This document shows, one piece after another, positions 26,631 to 35,587 of a stretch of 64,000 bases of DNA. How positions within the stretch are numbered: position 1 is the stretch's first letter; the number at the start of each line of letters is the position of its first letter. The position numbers and the translations under genes were made by a program. Source of the DNA: Marinobacter maritimus (GTDB taxonomy: Bacteria; Pseudomonadota; Gammaproteobacteria; Pseudomonadales; Oleiphilaceae); NCBI RefSeq assembly GCF_007671675.1, contig NZ_VCGW01000002.1, positions 558,001-622,000 on the forward strand, given 5' to 3'. The notes under the pieces are model-generated. The model was not told the origin of the DNA. It worked only from the letters and a program-made list of their open reading frames with translations, and did no database searches.

Positions 26631-26966
26631 TTATGTGGTTCGCGGCCCGAACATGATGATAGCCATACCCACTAGCGCAACACCTGAACCAACCAAATCC
26701 CATGCCGTTGGCCTCACGCCATCAACGGCCCACAGCCAAAGTATTGCCGTAAAAATATAAACGCCACCATACGCAGCATAGACCCTGCCAGCAGCGGTGG
26801 GGTGCAGTGACAGTAGCCAGGCAAATGCCATAAGACTCAGCGCGCCCGGCACCAAAAGCCATATAGTTTTGCCCTCGCGAAGCCAGAGGTACGGCAAATA
26901 ACAGCCAACAATTTCCGCCAACGCTGTAACAAGGAAAAGCCCAACCGTTTTCAACTCAGGCAACAA
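26631..26966 (-). CDS. YnfA family (UPF0060) small inner-membrane protein
   Basis: About 111 residues with four transmembrane helices, the small-multidrug-resistance-like UPF0060 fold. Conserved features are [39 protein letters not shown] and the C-terminal [12 protein letters not shown]. Homology begins at LKTVGLFL. The likely start is a TTG (26966, or 26963) behind AAGGGG; an in-frame ATG at 27059 would add a 31-residue, unrelated N-terminus. Possible role in efflux of small cations or antiseptics (weak, family-level). An attC-like sequence lies just downstream, suggesting arrival as a gene cassette. Confidence 0.85.
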   Translation of the reverse strand: MLPELKTVGLFLVTALAEIVGCYLPYLWLREGKTIWLLVPGALSLMAFAWLLSLHPTAAGRVYAAYGGVYIFTAILWLWAVDGVRPTAWDLVGSGVALVGMAIIMFGPRTT

Positions 26967-27067
26967 AACTGACCCCTTGGTAGTAACCTTTGAAAAAATA
27001 GACAAGCCATCCCTGCGCGCATCCGGTGAACCGGAACACAGGGGTGGCGGTTGTAACAAGGCAGGAA

Positions 27068-27379
27068 CTACTGGGCGTTGTTGGAGAGGAAAGCCGAAAG
27101 GTTAGCTATGTCGTCGTCGCTCAGGTTCCGCGCATTGGGAATCATCAGGCTGGAGTTCGCCCCGACTTTCTCGCCCGCGCGATAGGTTTCCAGCCGAGAC
27201 TGGAGGTAGTCTGCATCTTTTCCAGCCAAAGCAGGAAAGCTGGCCATACCCTTGGCGGTCGGCCCGTGGCACTGAGCGCAGTTGCTGGCGTATAGGCTCT
27301 TGCCTGCTGCCGTATCTGCCGCTTGGGCCTGGGCCAGACCTATAGCACAAGCCAACGCAAACAGCATTGTTCGCTTCAT
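27068..27379 (-). CDS. Class I cytochrome c, periplasmic
   Basis: 103 residues. A signal peptide ([20 protein letters not shown]) is followed by one haem site CAQCH (~37-41) and a methionine ligand in [25 protein letters not shown] 27379 has an AGAAGGA Shine-Dalgarno. It resembles the small soluble cytochrome c553/c4-half type. It lies 63 bases downstream of the sugar dehydrogenase gene on the same strand and is a natural electron acceptor for it. Confidence 0.92.
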   Translation of the reverse strand: MKRTMLFALACAIGLAQAQAADTAAGKSLYASNCAQCHGPTAKGMASFPALAGKDADYLQSRLETYRAGEKVGANSSLMIPNARNLSDDDIANLSAFLSNNAQ

Positions 27380-27442
27380 AAAGTGTCCTTCTACTTCTGG
27401 TGGGTACTGCACTGCCCGAGGGAAGTGCAGTCAGTCAGATAA

Positions 27443-28729
27443 TCACTCAACAGTAAACCGGTGAACCTGGCCTTCATCAACGGTAACATAGAGCGCGCCA
27501 TCCGGCCCCATCACCAGGCCGCGGAAACGGGCAGAACCCGCCGGTACCGGCATTTCGGTGATGTCCTGAACGGTTGGCCCATCGGCCCCCAGATCAATCA
27601 CGTTGATACGCTGGCCTACCGGTGTACCACCAAAACCGATCCCCATAAAGCTGACTACCAAGCGGCCGTTCCAGTCACCCCACTGCTCACCGTCCAGAAA
27701 GGCAGCACTGCTTATGCCCTGGGAGTAGCCGTTGTTATTCCACAGCGGCTTCATGGCATCCGGATACGTTTCAAGGTCGGTCATGGGCATGTAGGCCGAG
27801 CGCTCCTCGGGGTCCATTCCCTCGTTTTGGTTCGGCTGGTAACCGCAGTAATCATCCGGGCAATCTCCCCGGCCTGCCATGTTTGGGCGCGGGTCCCAAC
27901 CGCTGTTGCCACCCGGCACCAAGGCGTTTACTTCATCAGAATGCCAGGGACCGTGTTCGGTGACGATCGGCTGGTGGCTTTCCGGGTGAAATGCGATGCC
28001 CTGAACGTTGCGGTGACCGTAGGTGAATATGCGCGGGTCGAAACCCTCCGGTGTGGCATCGGCATTGCCGGGGGCCGCGTCGCCATTGCCGTCAATGCGC
28101 AAGACCTTGGCGCCCAGGTTGTCCCCGAATTGCGGCAGGCTACTGTTGTGGTTGTCGCCCGTTGTAACGTAAAGGAAGCCATCATCCGGGCTGAAGCGAA
28201 TGCGACCCCCGTTGTGGGCGCCGGAGTCACCGAACGGATGATCCGTGGGCGCCTGTTTGTAGGGGATGTCTTTCACTATGTCGGTGCGATCAGACACGGT
28301 GGCCAGGTCACCGCCCACCTTCAGTCGTAACACCCGATTGGAAGCGGGGTTGTCGCCTACGCGATAAGCGGAATAGACGTAGATGGTGTGGTTATCCGCA
28401 AAATCTGGGTCCAGCGTAACGCCGTTCATGCCGGCCTGGCCGGAGCAGAACAGATCGTCAGTGGTCATGGCATAGCCTTCGGAACCGCTCATACCCAACA
28501 GGTTATTCACCGTGCCATCGGGCAACTGAACTGAGAGGCCCTTGCACTTTTCAGTGAAGAACATGGTGCCGTCGGGCATAAAGGCCAGATCCCACGGGCT
28601 TTCCAGTCCGTCCAAATACACATCTTGGCTTACCTCAGGCGCTTTAGCCTGCAGGGCCAGCGGCAAACTCACCAAAACGGCCGAGGCAGCCGCCACGCTG
28701 AGTGAACGAAGGGATGATTTATGACTCAT
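27443..28729 (-). CDS. PQQ-dependent sugar dehydrogenase (soluble glucose/sorbosone dehydrogenase family)
   Basis: 428 residues. A signal peptide (LSVAAASAVLVSLPLALQA) is followed by a six-bladed beta-propeller of the GSDH/sorbosone dehydrogenase family: GLESPWDLAFMPDGTMFFTE, GDSGAHNGGRIRFSPDDGFLYVTTGD, GHRNVQGIAFHPE, TEHGPWHSDEVN and the C-terminal FRGLVMGPDGALYVTVDEG. These include the His and Ca2+/PQQ contact regions. It should oxidise an aldose or similar alcohol in the periplasm, passing electrons to the downstream cytochrome c. The start at 28729 has AAGGGGC nine bases upstream. No PQQ-synthesis genes are in the window. Confidence 0.88.
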   Translation of the reverse strand: MSHKSSLRSLSVAAASAVLVSLPLALQAKAPEVSQDVYLDGLESPWDLAFMPDGTMFFTEKCKGLSVQLPDGTVNNLLGMSGSEGYAMTTDDLFCSGQAGMNGVTLDPDFADNHTIYVYSAYRVGDNPASNRVLRLKVGGDLATVSDRTDIVKDIPYKQAPTDHPFGDSGAHNGGRIRFSPDDGFLYVTTGDNHNSSLPQFGDNLGAKVLRIDGNGDAAPGNADATPEGFDPRIFTYGHRNVQGIAFHPESHQPIVTEHGPWHSDEVNALVPGGNSGWDPRPNMAGRGDCPDDYCGYQPNQNEGMDPEERSAYMPMTDLETYPDAMKPLWNNNGYSQGISSAAFLDGEQWGDWNGRLVVSFMGIGFGGTPVGQRINVIDLGADGPTVQDITEMPVPAGSARFRGLVMGPDGALYVTVDEGQVHRFTVE

Positions 28730-28843
28730 GATGGTTGCCCCTTGATTGTTGTTGTCGTTACATTTTGTTACGCCATGAGATGAGTGTAGATCTACATTGA
28801 GAATGGTCAATTTTTAGTCAGCGCGCACTGTCAAAACTTACGA

Positions 28844-29317
28844 TCAGGAGCCACCCATCTTGACCAACCTTGCCGCGACACCGGTATGTTGCGAGCCAGT
28901 TTCATTTTCGTGATGTGAGCCAAAAAGAGTAACCCATTGGCCCTCCTTCAACGCCAGATTCCCGTAGCCGGAATTGTCACCGCTACTTGCTACATACTCT
29001 CCAGCGTAGTTGAAATTAAATGTTCCGGGCGAGTCTTCGACAGGCCTTAACTCATAGCCCATGGAAAACTCCTGGGACGAAAGGAAACCCTCATCTTTGC
29101 CGGAAACGGAAGCCTGCAAAAGGTTTGAATTTTTGAGAAAATCTGGCAACAGATCTGATGGAGGGCTATCTGGTTTAGTGGCCTGGCACTCGCAGTACCG
29201 GACTTCCAGAAGCAATGGTTTGCTCGCCAAATAATCATCTGCGGTTGGCGGCCCGGCAAGTACGAAACCAGGGAGTGTGGATAGAACGAACAGGCTAGGT
29301 AATGTCATCCTTGGCAT
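28844..29317 (-). CDS. Exported protein of unknown function
   Basis: 157 residues. A strong AAGGAGG Shine-Dalgarno precedes ATG 29317, and residues ~5-21 form a signal peptide (LPSLFVLSTLPGFVLA) cut before GPP. The mature chain contains CEC near residue 43, a hydrophobic beta-strand pattern and a C-terminal GQWVTLFGSHHENETGSQHTG segment. I recognise no family. It is isolated between the sugar dehydrogenase and ccdB, on the same strand. Its likely location is the periplasm. Confidence 0.65.
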   Translation of the reverse strand: MPRMTLPSLFVLSTLPGFVLAGPPTADDYLASKPLLLEVRYCECQATKPDSPPSDLLPDFLKNSNLLQASVSGKDEGFLSSQEFSMGYELRPVEDSPGTFNFNYAGEYVASSGDNSGYGNLALKEGQWVTLFGSHHENETGSQHTGVAARLVKMGGS

Positions 29318-29434
29318 GATGCCTCCTTCTAGAAAGTTTTAGCGCCCGGTTCACGCGGCTTGTTAACTAGACTCCGAACCGGGATACATCTCATAGTCTC
29401 AGTACCGCATGTCCAATTTAAAGAGGGCCTTGTA

Positions 29435-29734
29435 TCAAAAACCTGAAAACAGCATGTCCAACGCTACGGAAATTTCATCCTGTTGTTCAGCAAGGCTACC
29501 AACGCCAGAACGCAATTCACCTTCGGACACAGCAGCCATGTACTGAGTAGCCATGACTACCTCTTGACCCTCAATGCTAAATACAGGATTCAGCCTCTGA
29601 GCAGGGGACGGTGCCGAGGCTTTGGGCAACAGTGGCACGACAACTCGGGTGTTCAAACCACTGAGAAGGTCTGACTGAACGTCCAGTAGAAAGCCAGCCC
29701 CACCGTTATTTTCAAAGACATCGAAACGAGCCAT
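29435..29734 (-). CDS. ccdB: CcdB family toxin
   Basis: 99 residues. CcdB poisons DNA gyrase. The family start MARFDVFEN, the core LLDVQSDLLSGLNTRVVVPLLP and the C-terminal DEISVALDMLFSGF are present. The C-terminal Gly-Phe resembles the gyrase-contacting W-G-I end of F-plasmid CcdB, though Trp is absent. The start overlaps ccdA by one base (TGATG). Confidence 0.92.
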   Translation of the reverse strand: MARFDVFENNGGAGFLLDVQSDLLSGLNTRVVVPLLPKASAPSPAQRLNPVFSIEGQEVVMATQYMAAVSEGELRSGVGSLAEQQDEISVALDMLFSGF

Positions 29735-29979
29735 CAGAGTTGGCGATGCTTTGTGAGAGGCAAGCCGTTAGCCTCGACGTATGCGTTCGAGCTTGCGAGG
29801 GCTTTGGCATTATCTTTCAGCCAGTTCGCCTGCTTATGAAGTTTCACAGCCTCCGCGATCCCAGCTTCTGCTGACCGCGAGACATTAATTCCCAAAACTT
29901 TTGCCTCTTTGAGAAGGGCGCTGTCCAGCGATAGGTTTGTTGGCTTTCGTATGGATTTGGTGGCTTCAGAAGCTTGCAT
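29734..29979 (-). CDS. ccdA: CcdA family antitoxin
   Basis: 81 residues. An N-terminal ribbon-helix-helix DNA-binding part (RKPTNLSLDSALLKEAKVLGINVSRSAEAGIAEAV) is followed by a C-terminal toxin-neutralising tail. It heads the ccdAB pair and should autorepress it with CcdB. A promoter with an overlapping palindrome lies just upstream. Chromosomal copies like this can stabilise the surrounding acquired DNA. Confidence 0.92.
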   Translation of the reverse strand: MQASEATKSIRKPTNLSLDSALLKEAKVLGINVSRSAEAGIAEAVKLHKQANWLKDNAKALASSNAYVEANGLPLTKHRQL

Positions 29980-30009
29980 GGTTCAGTCCTCGGAAGAAAT
30001 GACACACCA

Positions 30010-30038
30010 ATATTATGCGCATATTCTTTGCCCATCAA
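30010..30038 (-). promoter_or_regulatory. ccdAB promoter with palindromic operator
   Basis: Minus strand: TTGATG (30038-30033), a 17-base spacer, TAATAT (30015-30010), predicting a start about 25 bases before the ccdA ATG. The 10-bp palindrome TATGCGCATA (30014-30023) overlaps the spacer and the -10 box, a suitable site for CcdA-CcdB autorepression (inference). Confidence 0.6.
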
Positions 30039-30324
30039 CCCTGCGCGATGGCAAGCTTTGGTGCTGGCGTAAGAGAATTTCCGGGTCAGTGGCTTAGCGT
30101 CGCTATCACCGGTGCCAACCCCTTAGCGCAGATGGGGGGATTACCCGCCCACCTCAGTTGCCACTGCCATGCAACCGTTTGGCCTCTGCGATCCATGCTC
30201 GCAATAACACAGTCGAAAAACAGCGTCAGGCCGGGAGCCAAAATTGTGAGGGGCTAGGAACCTCGGCCAGGCGCCGAGGTTCGCACAAGTATTTTTGCGA
30301 GTTACTGCAGCATCAATGTGTATT
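30039..30324. other. Gene-free stretch between ccdAB and ubiB with a hairpin and a direct repeat
   Basis: No supported gene. It contains a perfect 10-bp hairpin, GAACCTCGGC/GCCGAGGTTC (30258-30267 with 30273-30282, five-base loop), 43 bases past the ubiB stop, without a T run on the ubiB strand. The 13-mer ATTCTTTGCCCAT occurs at 30023-30035 and again at 30391-30403 inside the 3' end of ubiB, bracketing this stretch. Confidence 0.5.
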
Positions 30325-31968
30325 TCAGTGGCTGCCACGCATAACCAGCACTCCTGCACCCGCAAGCAGTGCCCAAGTCCACAGTGGAGCATTCTTTGCC
30401 CATTCATGAGCTTCTGGCTGGGTGCCTATAACGGCTGCAGCAATCAGTGCCACGATGGTAATCCCGCGGCGCCAGCGTCGGTCGGTTCTGCGTTGTTGCT
30501 CCCGAAGCAGTGCCAGGGTGTCCTGGTTCTGTTTCTCTGTGGGGCCGGCGCCGCGCAGCTGCAGCAGGGCATCGTGAATCAGTTGTGGCATTTCAGGAGA
30601 TTGTTCCAGCCATGAGGGCAGGTGGGTTTGCAAGGATTTGATCAGCCCCGCCGGCCCGATTCGCTTGCGCATCCAGCTTTCCAGGAAGGGTTGTGCGGTG
30701 CTCCACAGGTCGAGCTCCGGGTAAAGCTGGCGCCCCAGGCCTTCCACGTTAAGCAGGGTTTTTTGCAGTAAAACCAGCTGCGGCTGCACTTCCATGTTGA
30801 ACCGGCGAGCCGTCTGGAACAGGCGAAGCAGGAAGTGGCCAAAGGAAATGTCTTTCAGGGGCTTTTCAAAAATCGGCTCGCATACCGTTCGGATGGCGGC
30901 TTCAAATTCATTCACCCGGGTATCTGGCGGCACCCAGCCGGACTGAATGTGGAGTTGGGCTACTTGCCGGTAGTCCCGGCGGAAGAAGGCGAGCAGGTTG
31001 CGTGCAAGGTAGCTTTGGTCGTCCGGCGCCAGAGTGCCGACAATGCCGAAATCAATGGCGATGTATTTCGGATCGGCGGGATTGGAAACGTCGACAAAAA
31101 TGTTGCCCGGATGCATGTCTGCGTGGAAGAAGCTGTCGCGGAATACCTGGGTAAAGAAGATTTCAACGCCTTTTTCCGCCAGCACCTTCAGGTTCACGCC
31201 CGCCGCTTTCAGGGCCGGAACATCGGCAATGGGAATGCCGTGGATGCGCTCCATCACCATCACGGATTTGCGTGTGTAATCCCAGTCGATGAAGGGGATA
31301 TAAATCAGCGGGGAATTGTCGAAATTACGGCGCAGCTGGCTGGCATTGGCGGCTTCCCGCTGCAGGTCCAGCTCGTCGTGAATGGTGGAATCGTAGTCTG
31401 CCACCACGTCTACGGGATGCAGGCGTTTGCCTTCCGTCCAGTATTTCTCGAGCAGGTTTGCCATCAGGTACATCAGGGCAAGATCCTGGTGGATCACTTT
31501 CTCGATGCCAGGGCGCAGCACCTTGACCACTACTTCCTGGCCGTTCAGCAGAGTCGCGGCATGGACCTGTGCCACAGAGGCTGAAGCCAAGGGGTCTGCA
31601 CTGAACTCTTTGAACAATTCGGATACCGGCGCGCCAAGGGATTTTTCAATAATGTTGCGTGCGACATCGCTGGGGAACGGTGGTACGCGATCCTGCAGGG
31701 TTTTGAGCGAATCGGCCATGTCGTCGGGCAGCAAGTCACGGCGCGTAGACAGAATCTGGCCAAACTTCACAAACACCGGCCCGAGCTCTTCCAGAGCCAG
31801 GCGCAGGCGATCACCACGATCAAGCTTGGGCTGTGGGAAAAGGTGCCAGGGTGCCAGCAGGAAAAATAGCTTCAATGGCCCGGGAAGCTCCGCTATTGGG
31901 AGAAATATGTCGAGCCGGTAGCGGCAGAATACCCAGGAGATTCGGAACATTCTTTGCAGGCGGGTCAC
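30325..31968 (-). CDS. ubiB: Ubiquinone biosynthesis protein UbiB (ABC1/ADCK family)
   Basis: 547 residues. An atypical protein-kinase-like ATPase needed for ubiquinone synthesis. The diagnostic KxGQ motif is [15 protein letters not shown] (~47-61), followed by the Ala-rich loop region [17 protein letters not shown] (~285) and the metal-binding IDFG. Two C-terminal transmembrane helices (~500-520, ~525-543) anchor it. The start overlaps ubiJ by four bases. In relatives hisI follows; here the accessory segment does. Confidence 0.96.
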   Translation of the reverse strand: MTRLQRMFRISWVFCRYRLDIFLPIAELPGPLKLFFLLAPWHLFPQPKLDRGDRLRLALEELGPVFVKFGQILSTRRDLLPDDMADSLKTLQDRVPPFPSDVARNIIEKSLGAPVSELFKEFSADPLASASVAQVHAATLLNGQEVVVKVLRPGIEKVIHQDLALMYLMANLLEKYWTEGKRLHPVDVVADYDSTIHDELDLQREAANASQLRRNFDNSPLIYIPFIDWDYTRKSVMVMERIHGIPIADVPALKAAGVNLKVLAEKGVEIFFTQVFRDSFFHADMHPGNIFVDVSNPADPKYIAIDFGIVGTLAPDDQSYLARNLLAFFRRDYRQVAQLHIQSGWVPPDTRVNEFEAAIRTVCEPIFEKPLKDISFGHFLLRLFQTARRFNMEVQPQLVLLQKTLLNVEGLGRQLYPELDLWSTAQPFLESWMRKRIGPAGLIKSLQTHLPSWLEQSPEMPQLIHDALLQLRGAGPTEKQNQDTLALLREQQRRTDRRWRRGITIVALIAAAVIGTQPEAHEWAKNAPLWTWALLAGAGVLVMRGSH

Positions 31969-32606
31969 GGAGTCTCCGGTTTGTCAGTATTGCTGCGGCT
32001 TTCGATCTGGTTCAAGCGTGCTTCCAGGCGTTCTGTGCGCAGGCTGAGGGCATCGATATCCTCGAACGTGGCTTCCAGTTCGCGTCGGCCGGGTAGGGCA
32101 CGGCTTTCTTCATGCACGTATTCTTCGATGTTGGCGTTCAGGGTGCTGAAAGCCTGGCGGCTCCAGCTCACTGAGTTGCGAATGCGCTTGCCGATAAAGT
32201 GGGCGGGTACGTCGCCAATGTGCCTTGCCATGGCAGCTTCCCAGTCCGGGTTGAGCTGGTCCAGCGCTCTTTGGAACTGGTGTGCGAGGGTGGTATCGCC
32301 AACGACTTCGAGGCGGTTGTCTGCGAACACGCGGCTGTCGCCCGTAGCCAGTGCAGCGAAGGCCAACGGTTTGCCGCTGATTTCAAGTGATGGGTGATCT
32401 GCGGGCTGGCTGCGTACCTGCACACTGTCGCCAACCCTGTGTAAAGAGCAGGTAAGGGAGATTGGATCGGTAATGCGGAACTGTACCGGCCCCTCAAGCG
32501 CCTTCAGCAGCGCTTGCTGGCCAGCAGGATCCAGTTCAAGCGCGTGGTTCAGTGCCCGCTCGATTATGGCTGTTATTGCCGTAAGCAGGGTCGGGCCAGG
32601 AAACAT
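31965..32606 (-). CDS. ubiJ: Ubiquinone biosynthesis accessory factor UbiJ (SCP2 domain)
   Basis: 213 residues. An N-terminal SCP2-type lipid-binding domain (~20-120) and a C-terminal coiled coil ([29 protein letters not shown], ~170-200). UbiJ organises the soluble Ubi complex. It is coupled by overlaps to ubiE (one base) and ubiB (four bases). Confidence 0.93.
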   Translation of the reverse strand: MFPGPTLLTAITAIIERALNHALELDPAGQQALLKALEGPVQFRITDPISLTCSLHRVGDSVQVRSQPADHPSLEISGKPLAFAALATGDSRVFADNRLEVVGDTTLAHQFQRALDQLNPDWEAAMARHIGDVPAHFIGKRIRNSVSWSRQAFSTLNANIEEYVHEESRALPGRRELEATFEDIDALSLRTERLEARLNQIESRSNTDKPETP

Positions 32607-33388
32607 CAGGGTTTGATTCCCACGTGCAGGGCAACAATGCCGCCGGTCATGTTGTAGTACTTGCAGTTCACCAGGCCCGCGTTTTCCATCATGCCTTTGA
32701 GCGTATCCTGATCCGGGTGCATACGGATGGATTCGGCCAGGTACTTGTAACTCTCACTGTCGCCGGCGATGAGCTGGCCAATCAGCGGCAGAGCAGTGAA
32801 GGAGTAGGTGTCGTAGGCTTTGCTGAGCAGCGGGTTGGAGGGCTTGGAAAACTCCAGCACCATCAGTTTGCCGCCGGGTTTCAATACGCGGGTCATATCC
32901 CGCAGTGCCTGATCCTTGTCGGTCACGTTACGCAAGCCAAAGGCAATGGATACTGCGTTGAAGTTGTTATCCGGAAAAGGCAGGTGTTCGGCATCGGCTT
33001 GCACGTATTCAATGTTGCCGGCATAACCACGATCGGTCAGGCGGCTACGGCCAACCTGCAGCATGGAGGCGTTGATGTCGGCAAGAACCACTTTGCCGTC
33101 ACGCCCAACCAGGTCCGAAAATTTCATGGTCAGGTCGCCGGTGCCGCCAGCGATGTCCAGCACCTGATGGCCGGGGCGCACGCCGGAAAGCTCAATGGTG
33201 AAGCGCTTCCACAACCGGTGGATCCCCATGGACATCAGATCGTTCATGAGGTCATATTTGCCCGCTACGCTATGAAAAACTTCGGCGACCTGGCCTGCCT
33301 TCTGGCTCTTGGGTACATCCCGGAAACCGAAATGTGTGACGTCGTCCTGGCCGTTGCCGGAACTGGCTGGCGTTTGTTGATCGCTCAT
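32606..33388 (-). CDS. ubiE: Demethylmenaquinone/2-polyprenyl-6-methoxybenzoquinol C-methyltransferase
   Basis: 260 residues. This SAM methyltransferase acts in ubiquinone (and menaquinone) synthesis. Motifs: [25 protein letters not shown] (~43), SAM motif [13 protein letters not shown] (~77) and [11 protein letters not shown] (~147). It is first in the ubiE-ubiJ-ubiB operon and divergent from the PHA-system gene, as in Pseudomonas. Confidence 0.97.
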   Translation of the reverse strand: MSDQQTPASSGNGQDDVTHFGFRDVPKSQKAGQVAEVFHSVAGKYDLMNDLMSMGIHRLWKRFTIELSGVRPGHQVLDIAGGTGDLTMKFSDLVGRDGKVVLADINASMLQVGRSRLTDRGYAGNIEYVQADAEHLPFPDNNFNAVSIAFGLRNVTDKDQALRDMTRVLKPGGKLMVLEFSKPSNPLLSKAYDTYSFTALPLIGQLIAGDSESYKYLAESIRMHPDQDTLKGMMENAGLVNCKYYNMTGGIVALHVGIKP

Positions 33389-33514
33389 GGGGCATGTCCT
33401 GTCAGAATCTGAACCCCGTATTCTAACGCTTGGCGGGGTTGCTACAAGGGTGGCTAGACGTTAAATACCGCCTTACACTGTAAAACCTTTCAATTTTGAA
33501 GAGAAAACTGACTC

Positions 33515-33793
33515 ATGTCCGTAATCGATGTACATCGCGCCCACACCCTTGATAAAGAACATGCCCGCGAAGCGGCAGAAGCGCTTGCCAAGGATCTCTC
33601 CAGCAAGTTCGAGCTCGATTACCAGTGGGAGGGTGATCATCTCAAGTTCAAACGTTCCGGGGTAAAAGGCCACCTCAAGATTACCAGCGACGACCTCAAC
33701 GTGCATCTGGAGCTGGGTATGCTGTTGCGGCCTTTCAAATCGCGGATTGAGCAAGAGATTCACAGTCAGCTGGACCAGATTCTGAAGGCCTGA
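33515..33793 (+). CDS. Polyhydroxyalkanoic acid system family protein
   Basis: 92 residues. The pattern IDVHRAHTLDKEHAREAAEALAKDLSSKFELDYQWEGDHLKFKRSGVKGHLKI matches the PHA granule-associated region family, which lies between pha genes and ubiE in Pseudomonas. Here it stands alone, with no PHA synthase in view. It is cytosolic, and its exact role is unknown. Confidence 0.85.
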   Translation: MSVIDVHRAHTLDKEHAREAAEALAKDLSSKFELDYQWEGDHLKFKRSGVKGHLKITSDDLNVHLELGMLLRPFKSRIEQEIHSQLDQILKA

Positions 33794-33825
33794 TCCTGCT
33801 TTCAAAAAGAAGCGGGAACCCGTTT

Positions 33826-34575
33826 TTAAAGGTCGTCCGGGAGCACAAACGGTTCCGGGTGACCGCTGAGAATGTTGGCCATAACCCGCTGCTCCCGGGT
33901 TACCAGCCGGTCGATCAGCACGTTCACCTTGTCCATCCTGCGAAACGCCGAATACCCTCTGTGAAGAAAATCGTGCAGATCGCTCAGGTCAGCCATTTCT
34001 GCGGGTGTACGGCTCATTGATAGCAGCCAACCCAGGGTGCGGTTGCGCACATAACGGTCGAGCTGCTGCCCCACATCAGCAACCAGCATCACCTGATGTT
34101 TGCGTTGTTCCAGTTTCTGGCTGGCGCGATACACCTCACAGTAGTGCTCAGCGGTGATCACTCTGGCATGCATGCCGCACTCATCAAGCAGTTCAGCCAG
34201 CTCAAGATCCAGTTGCTGGGTAATCAGGTTCAGCTCCACGAGCCCGGCAAGTGTTTCCAGCAGATGGTCTGGCAGCCACTTGACCATCTTCGGGAAGACC
34301 CTGTCTATGTTGTCGTCGCGCCGGGTCATGTTGGCGGGGGCATAAAGATCGGTGAGCAGGAATTCCAACCCATCCCGATAGCCGGGGTGCTGGTACAGGT
34401 CCTGGTGGGTCTGTTTCAGTCGCCTGGCCTGCCAGTCTGCCACGCTGAGTGCGCTGTCGAGCAGCCTGTGGTCCGCTCTGTAATGCCTGAAGTCGTGGTA
34501 GTCCAGTAACAGCTGCTGCAAGCGGCGGGCGCTTTTTGAGCGCACTTCCGTGCCAACAAGGCGCTCACGATACAT
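33826..34575 (-). CDS. FFLEELY-motif-like protein of unknown function
   Basis: 249 residues. ATG 34575 with GGAGC upstream is preferred to the longer frame (34794), which runs into the hydrolase gene. The chain is helix-rich and contains GLEFLLTDLYAPANMTRRDDNIDRVFPKM, which resembles the FFLEELYG motif that names a small uncharacterised family in Pseudomonas and Marinobacter. It lies 88 bases downstream of the alpha/beta hydrolase gene on the same strand, so the two may be co-transcribed. No enzymatic motif is seen. Confidence 0.6.
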   Translation of the reverse strand: MYRERLVGTEVRSKSARRLQQLLLDYHDFRHYRADHRLLDSALSVADWQARRLKQTHQDLYQHPGYRDGLEFLLTDLYAPANMTRRDDNIDRVFPKMVKWLPDHLLETLAGLVELNLITQQLDLELAELLDECGMHARVITAEHYCEVYRASQKLEQRKHQVMLVADVGQQLDRYVRNRTLGWLLSMSRTPAEMADLSDLHDFLHRGYSAFRRMDKVNVLIDRLVTREQRVMANILSGHPEPFVLPDDL

Positions 34576-34663
34576 GGGACCAGCTCCGGTAGATCTGTGT
34601 AGGGATTTGAATTTAGCTGGGTAGTTTACCGGAGGATAAGCGTGGGTGCAGTAACCCTGGGCT

Positions 34664-35587
34664 TCAGCCGTGTGCGGCAACAGGCAGGGATTCAAAGTCG
34701 GGCAGCCATTCCTTGCTGTCGAGCGTAACGAAGTGGCTTGGTGCCTGGGTCTCGATAATGCGCATGCTGGTCGGGCTCCTGCGCGCGCTGGCAAGCATGG
34801 CCGGGCGATCCAGAATACGGTCTACGCCGGCAATCAGGAAGGTGCCATGACGCACATGCCGGTATACGTCAGGATCGGTGCGTTCCATCCAGTCGAGAAT
34901 GTTCTCTATATTGCGAACAATGGTCAGGTGGTCGCGGGTTGCGTAAAACAGCTTGCCGAGTAGCTGTTTCTTGCGCGGGTTCATTTTTCCAAAAAATGTT
35001 TGCCCGTAGGCAGACGCGGGTGCGCTGTTAATCAGGCGGATCACCCACGGCCACATGCCATGGCTGACGGGCTCCAGAATGGCGGACACCAGCGGGTGAA
35101 TCTTGCCCTGTGGCAGTGCCGGCGCTTCAAGCACTACTTCTACGTCTTCGTAGAGTTCTGGCCGTTGTTTAATCGCCTCGAGAATCACGGCGCCACCCCG
35201 TGAATGGCCGTGAATGCGCACATGTCGGGTGCTGGGCAAGTTTGTCAACGCCTGGTTCAGAATGCAGGCATCGTATTCAATGGTGCCTTCCAGGTGTTTG
35301 ATTGGCACTTCCCATTCCGGCGTTTCCGGTGTTACGCCGTTTACCGGTATATGGTAGTTGCTGCAGGTCAGCAGGATCAGTTCTGTGGTTGGGGCGTCGT
35401 AGGTTTGAGTGAAGTAGCAATGGTTTTCCAGAAAGCCATGTACGCCTATAACGGTATGCTCTGCCTCGCCGCTGTGATTGCGAACAGACACTGCGCCTTC
35501 ACCAACACGAAAGACCCGCCCTGAGAACATTTCTGAATAGGCATGGTCGATCGGTTTGATCAGCTTGCGTATATGGCTTGCTTTCAT
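34664..35587 (-). CDS. Alpha/beta hydrolase
   Basis: 307 residues. The nucleophile elbow is GHSRGG (Ser ~129), the oxyanion loop VHGFLENH (~49), and a C-terminal histidine lies in SHFVTLDS (~288). No signal peptide, so it is cytosolic. Possible substrates are lipids or esters; the nearby wax-ester synthase gene (divergent, ~330 bases away) makes a lipid role attractive but unproven. A possible partner is the downstream FFLEELY-like gene. Confidence 0.82.
   Translation of the reverse strand: MKASHIRKLIKPIDHAYSEMFSGRVFRVGEGAVSVRNHSGEAEHTVIGVHGFLENHCYFTQTYDAPTTELILLTCSNYHIPVNGVTPETPEWEVPIKHLEGTIEYDACILNQALTNLPSTRHVRIHGHSRGGAVILEAIKQRPELYEDVEVVLEAPALPQGKIHPLVSAILEPVSHGMWPWVIRLINSAPASAYGQTFFGKMNPRKKQLLGKLFYATRDHLTIVRNIENILDWMERTDPDVYRHVRHGTFLIAGVDRILDRPAMLASARRSPTSMRIIETQAPSHFVTLDSKEWLPDFESLPVAAHG

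Noticed and set aside
33794-33825. Terminator after the PHA-system gene
   Set aside because: The CGGGAACCCG sequence followed by T run allows only a three-base-pair stem with a normal loop, so it is too weak to call.
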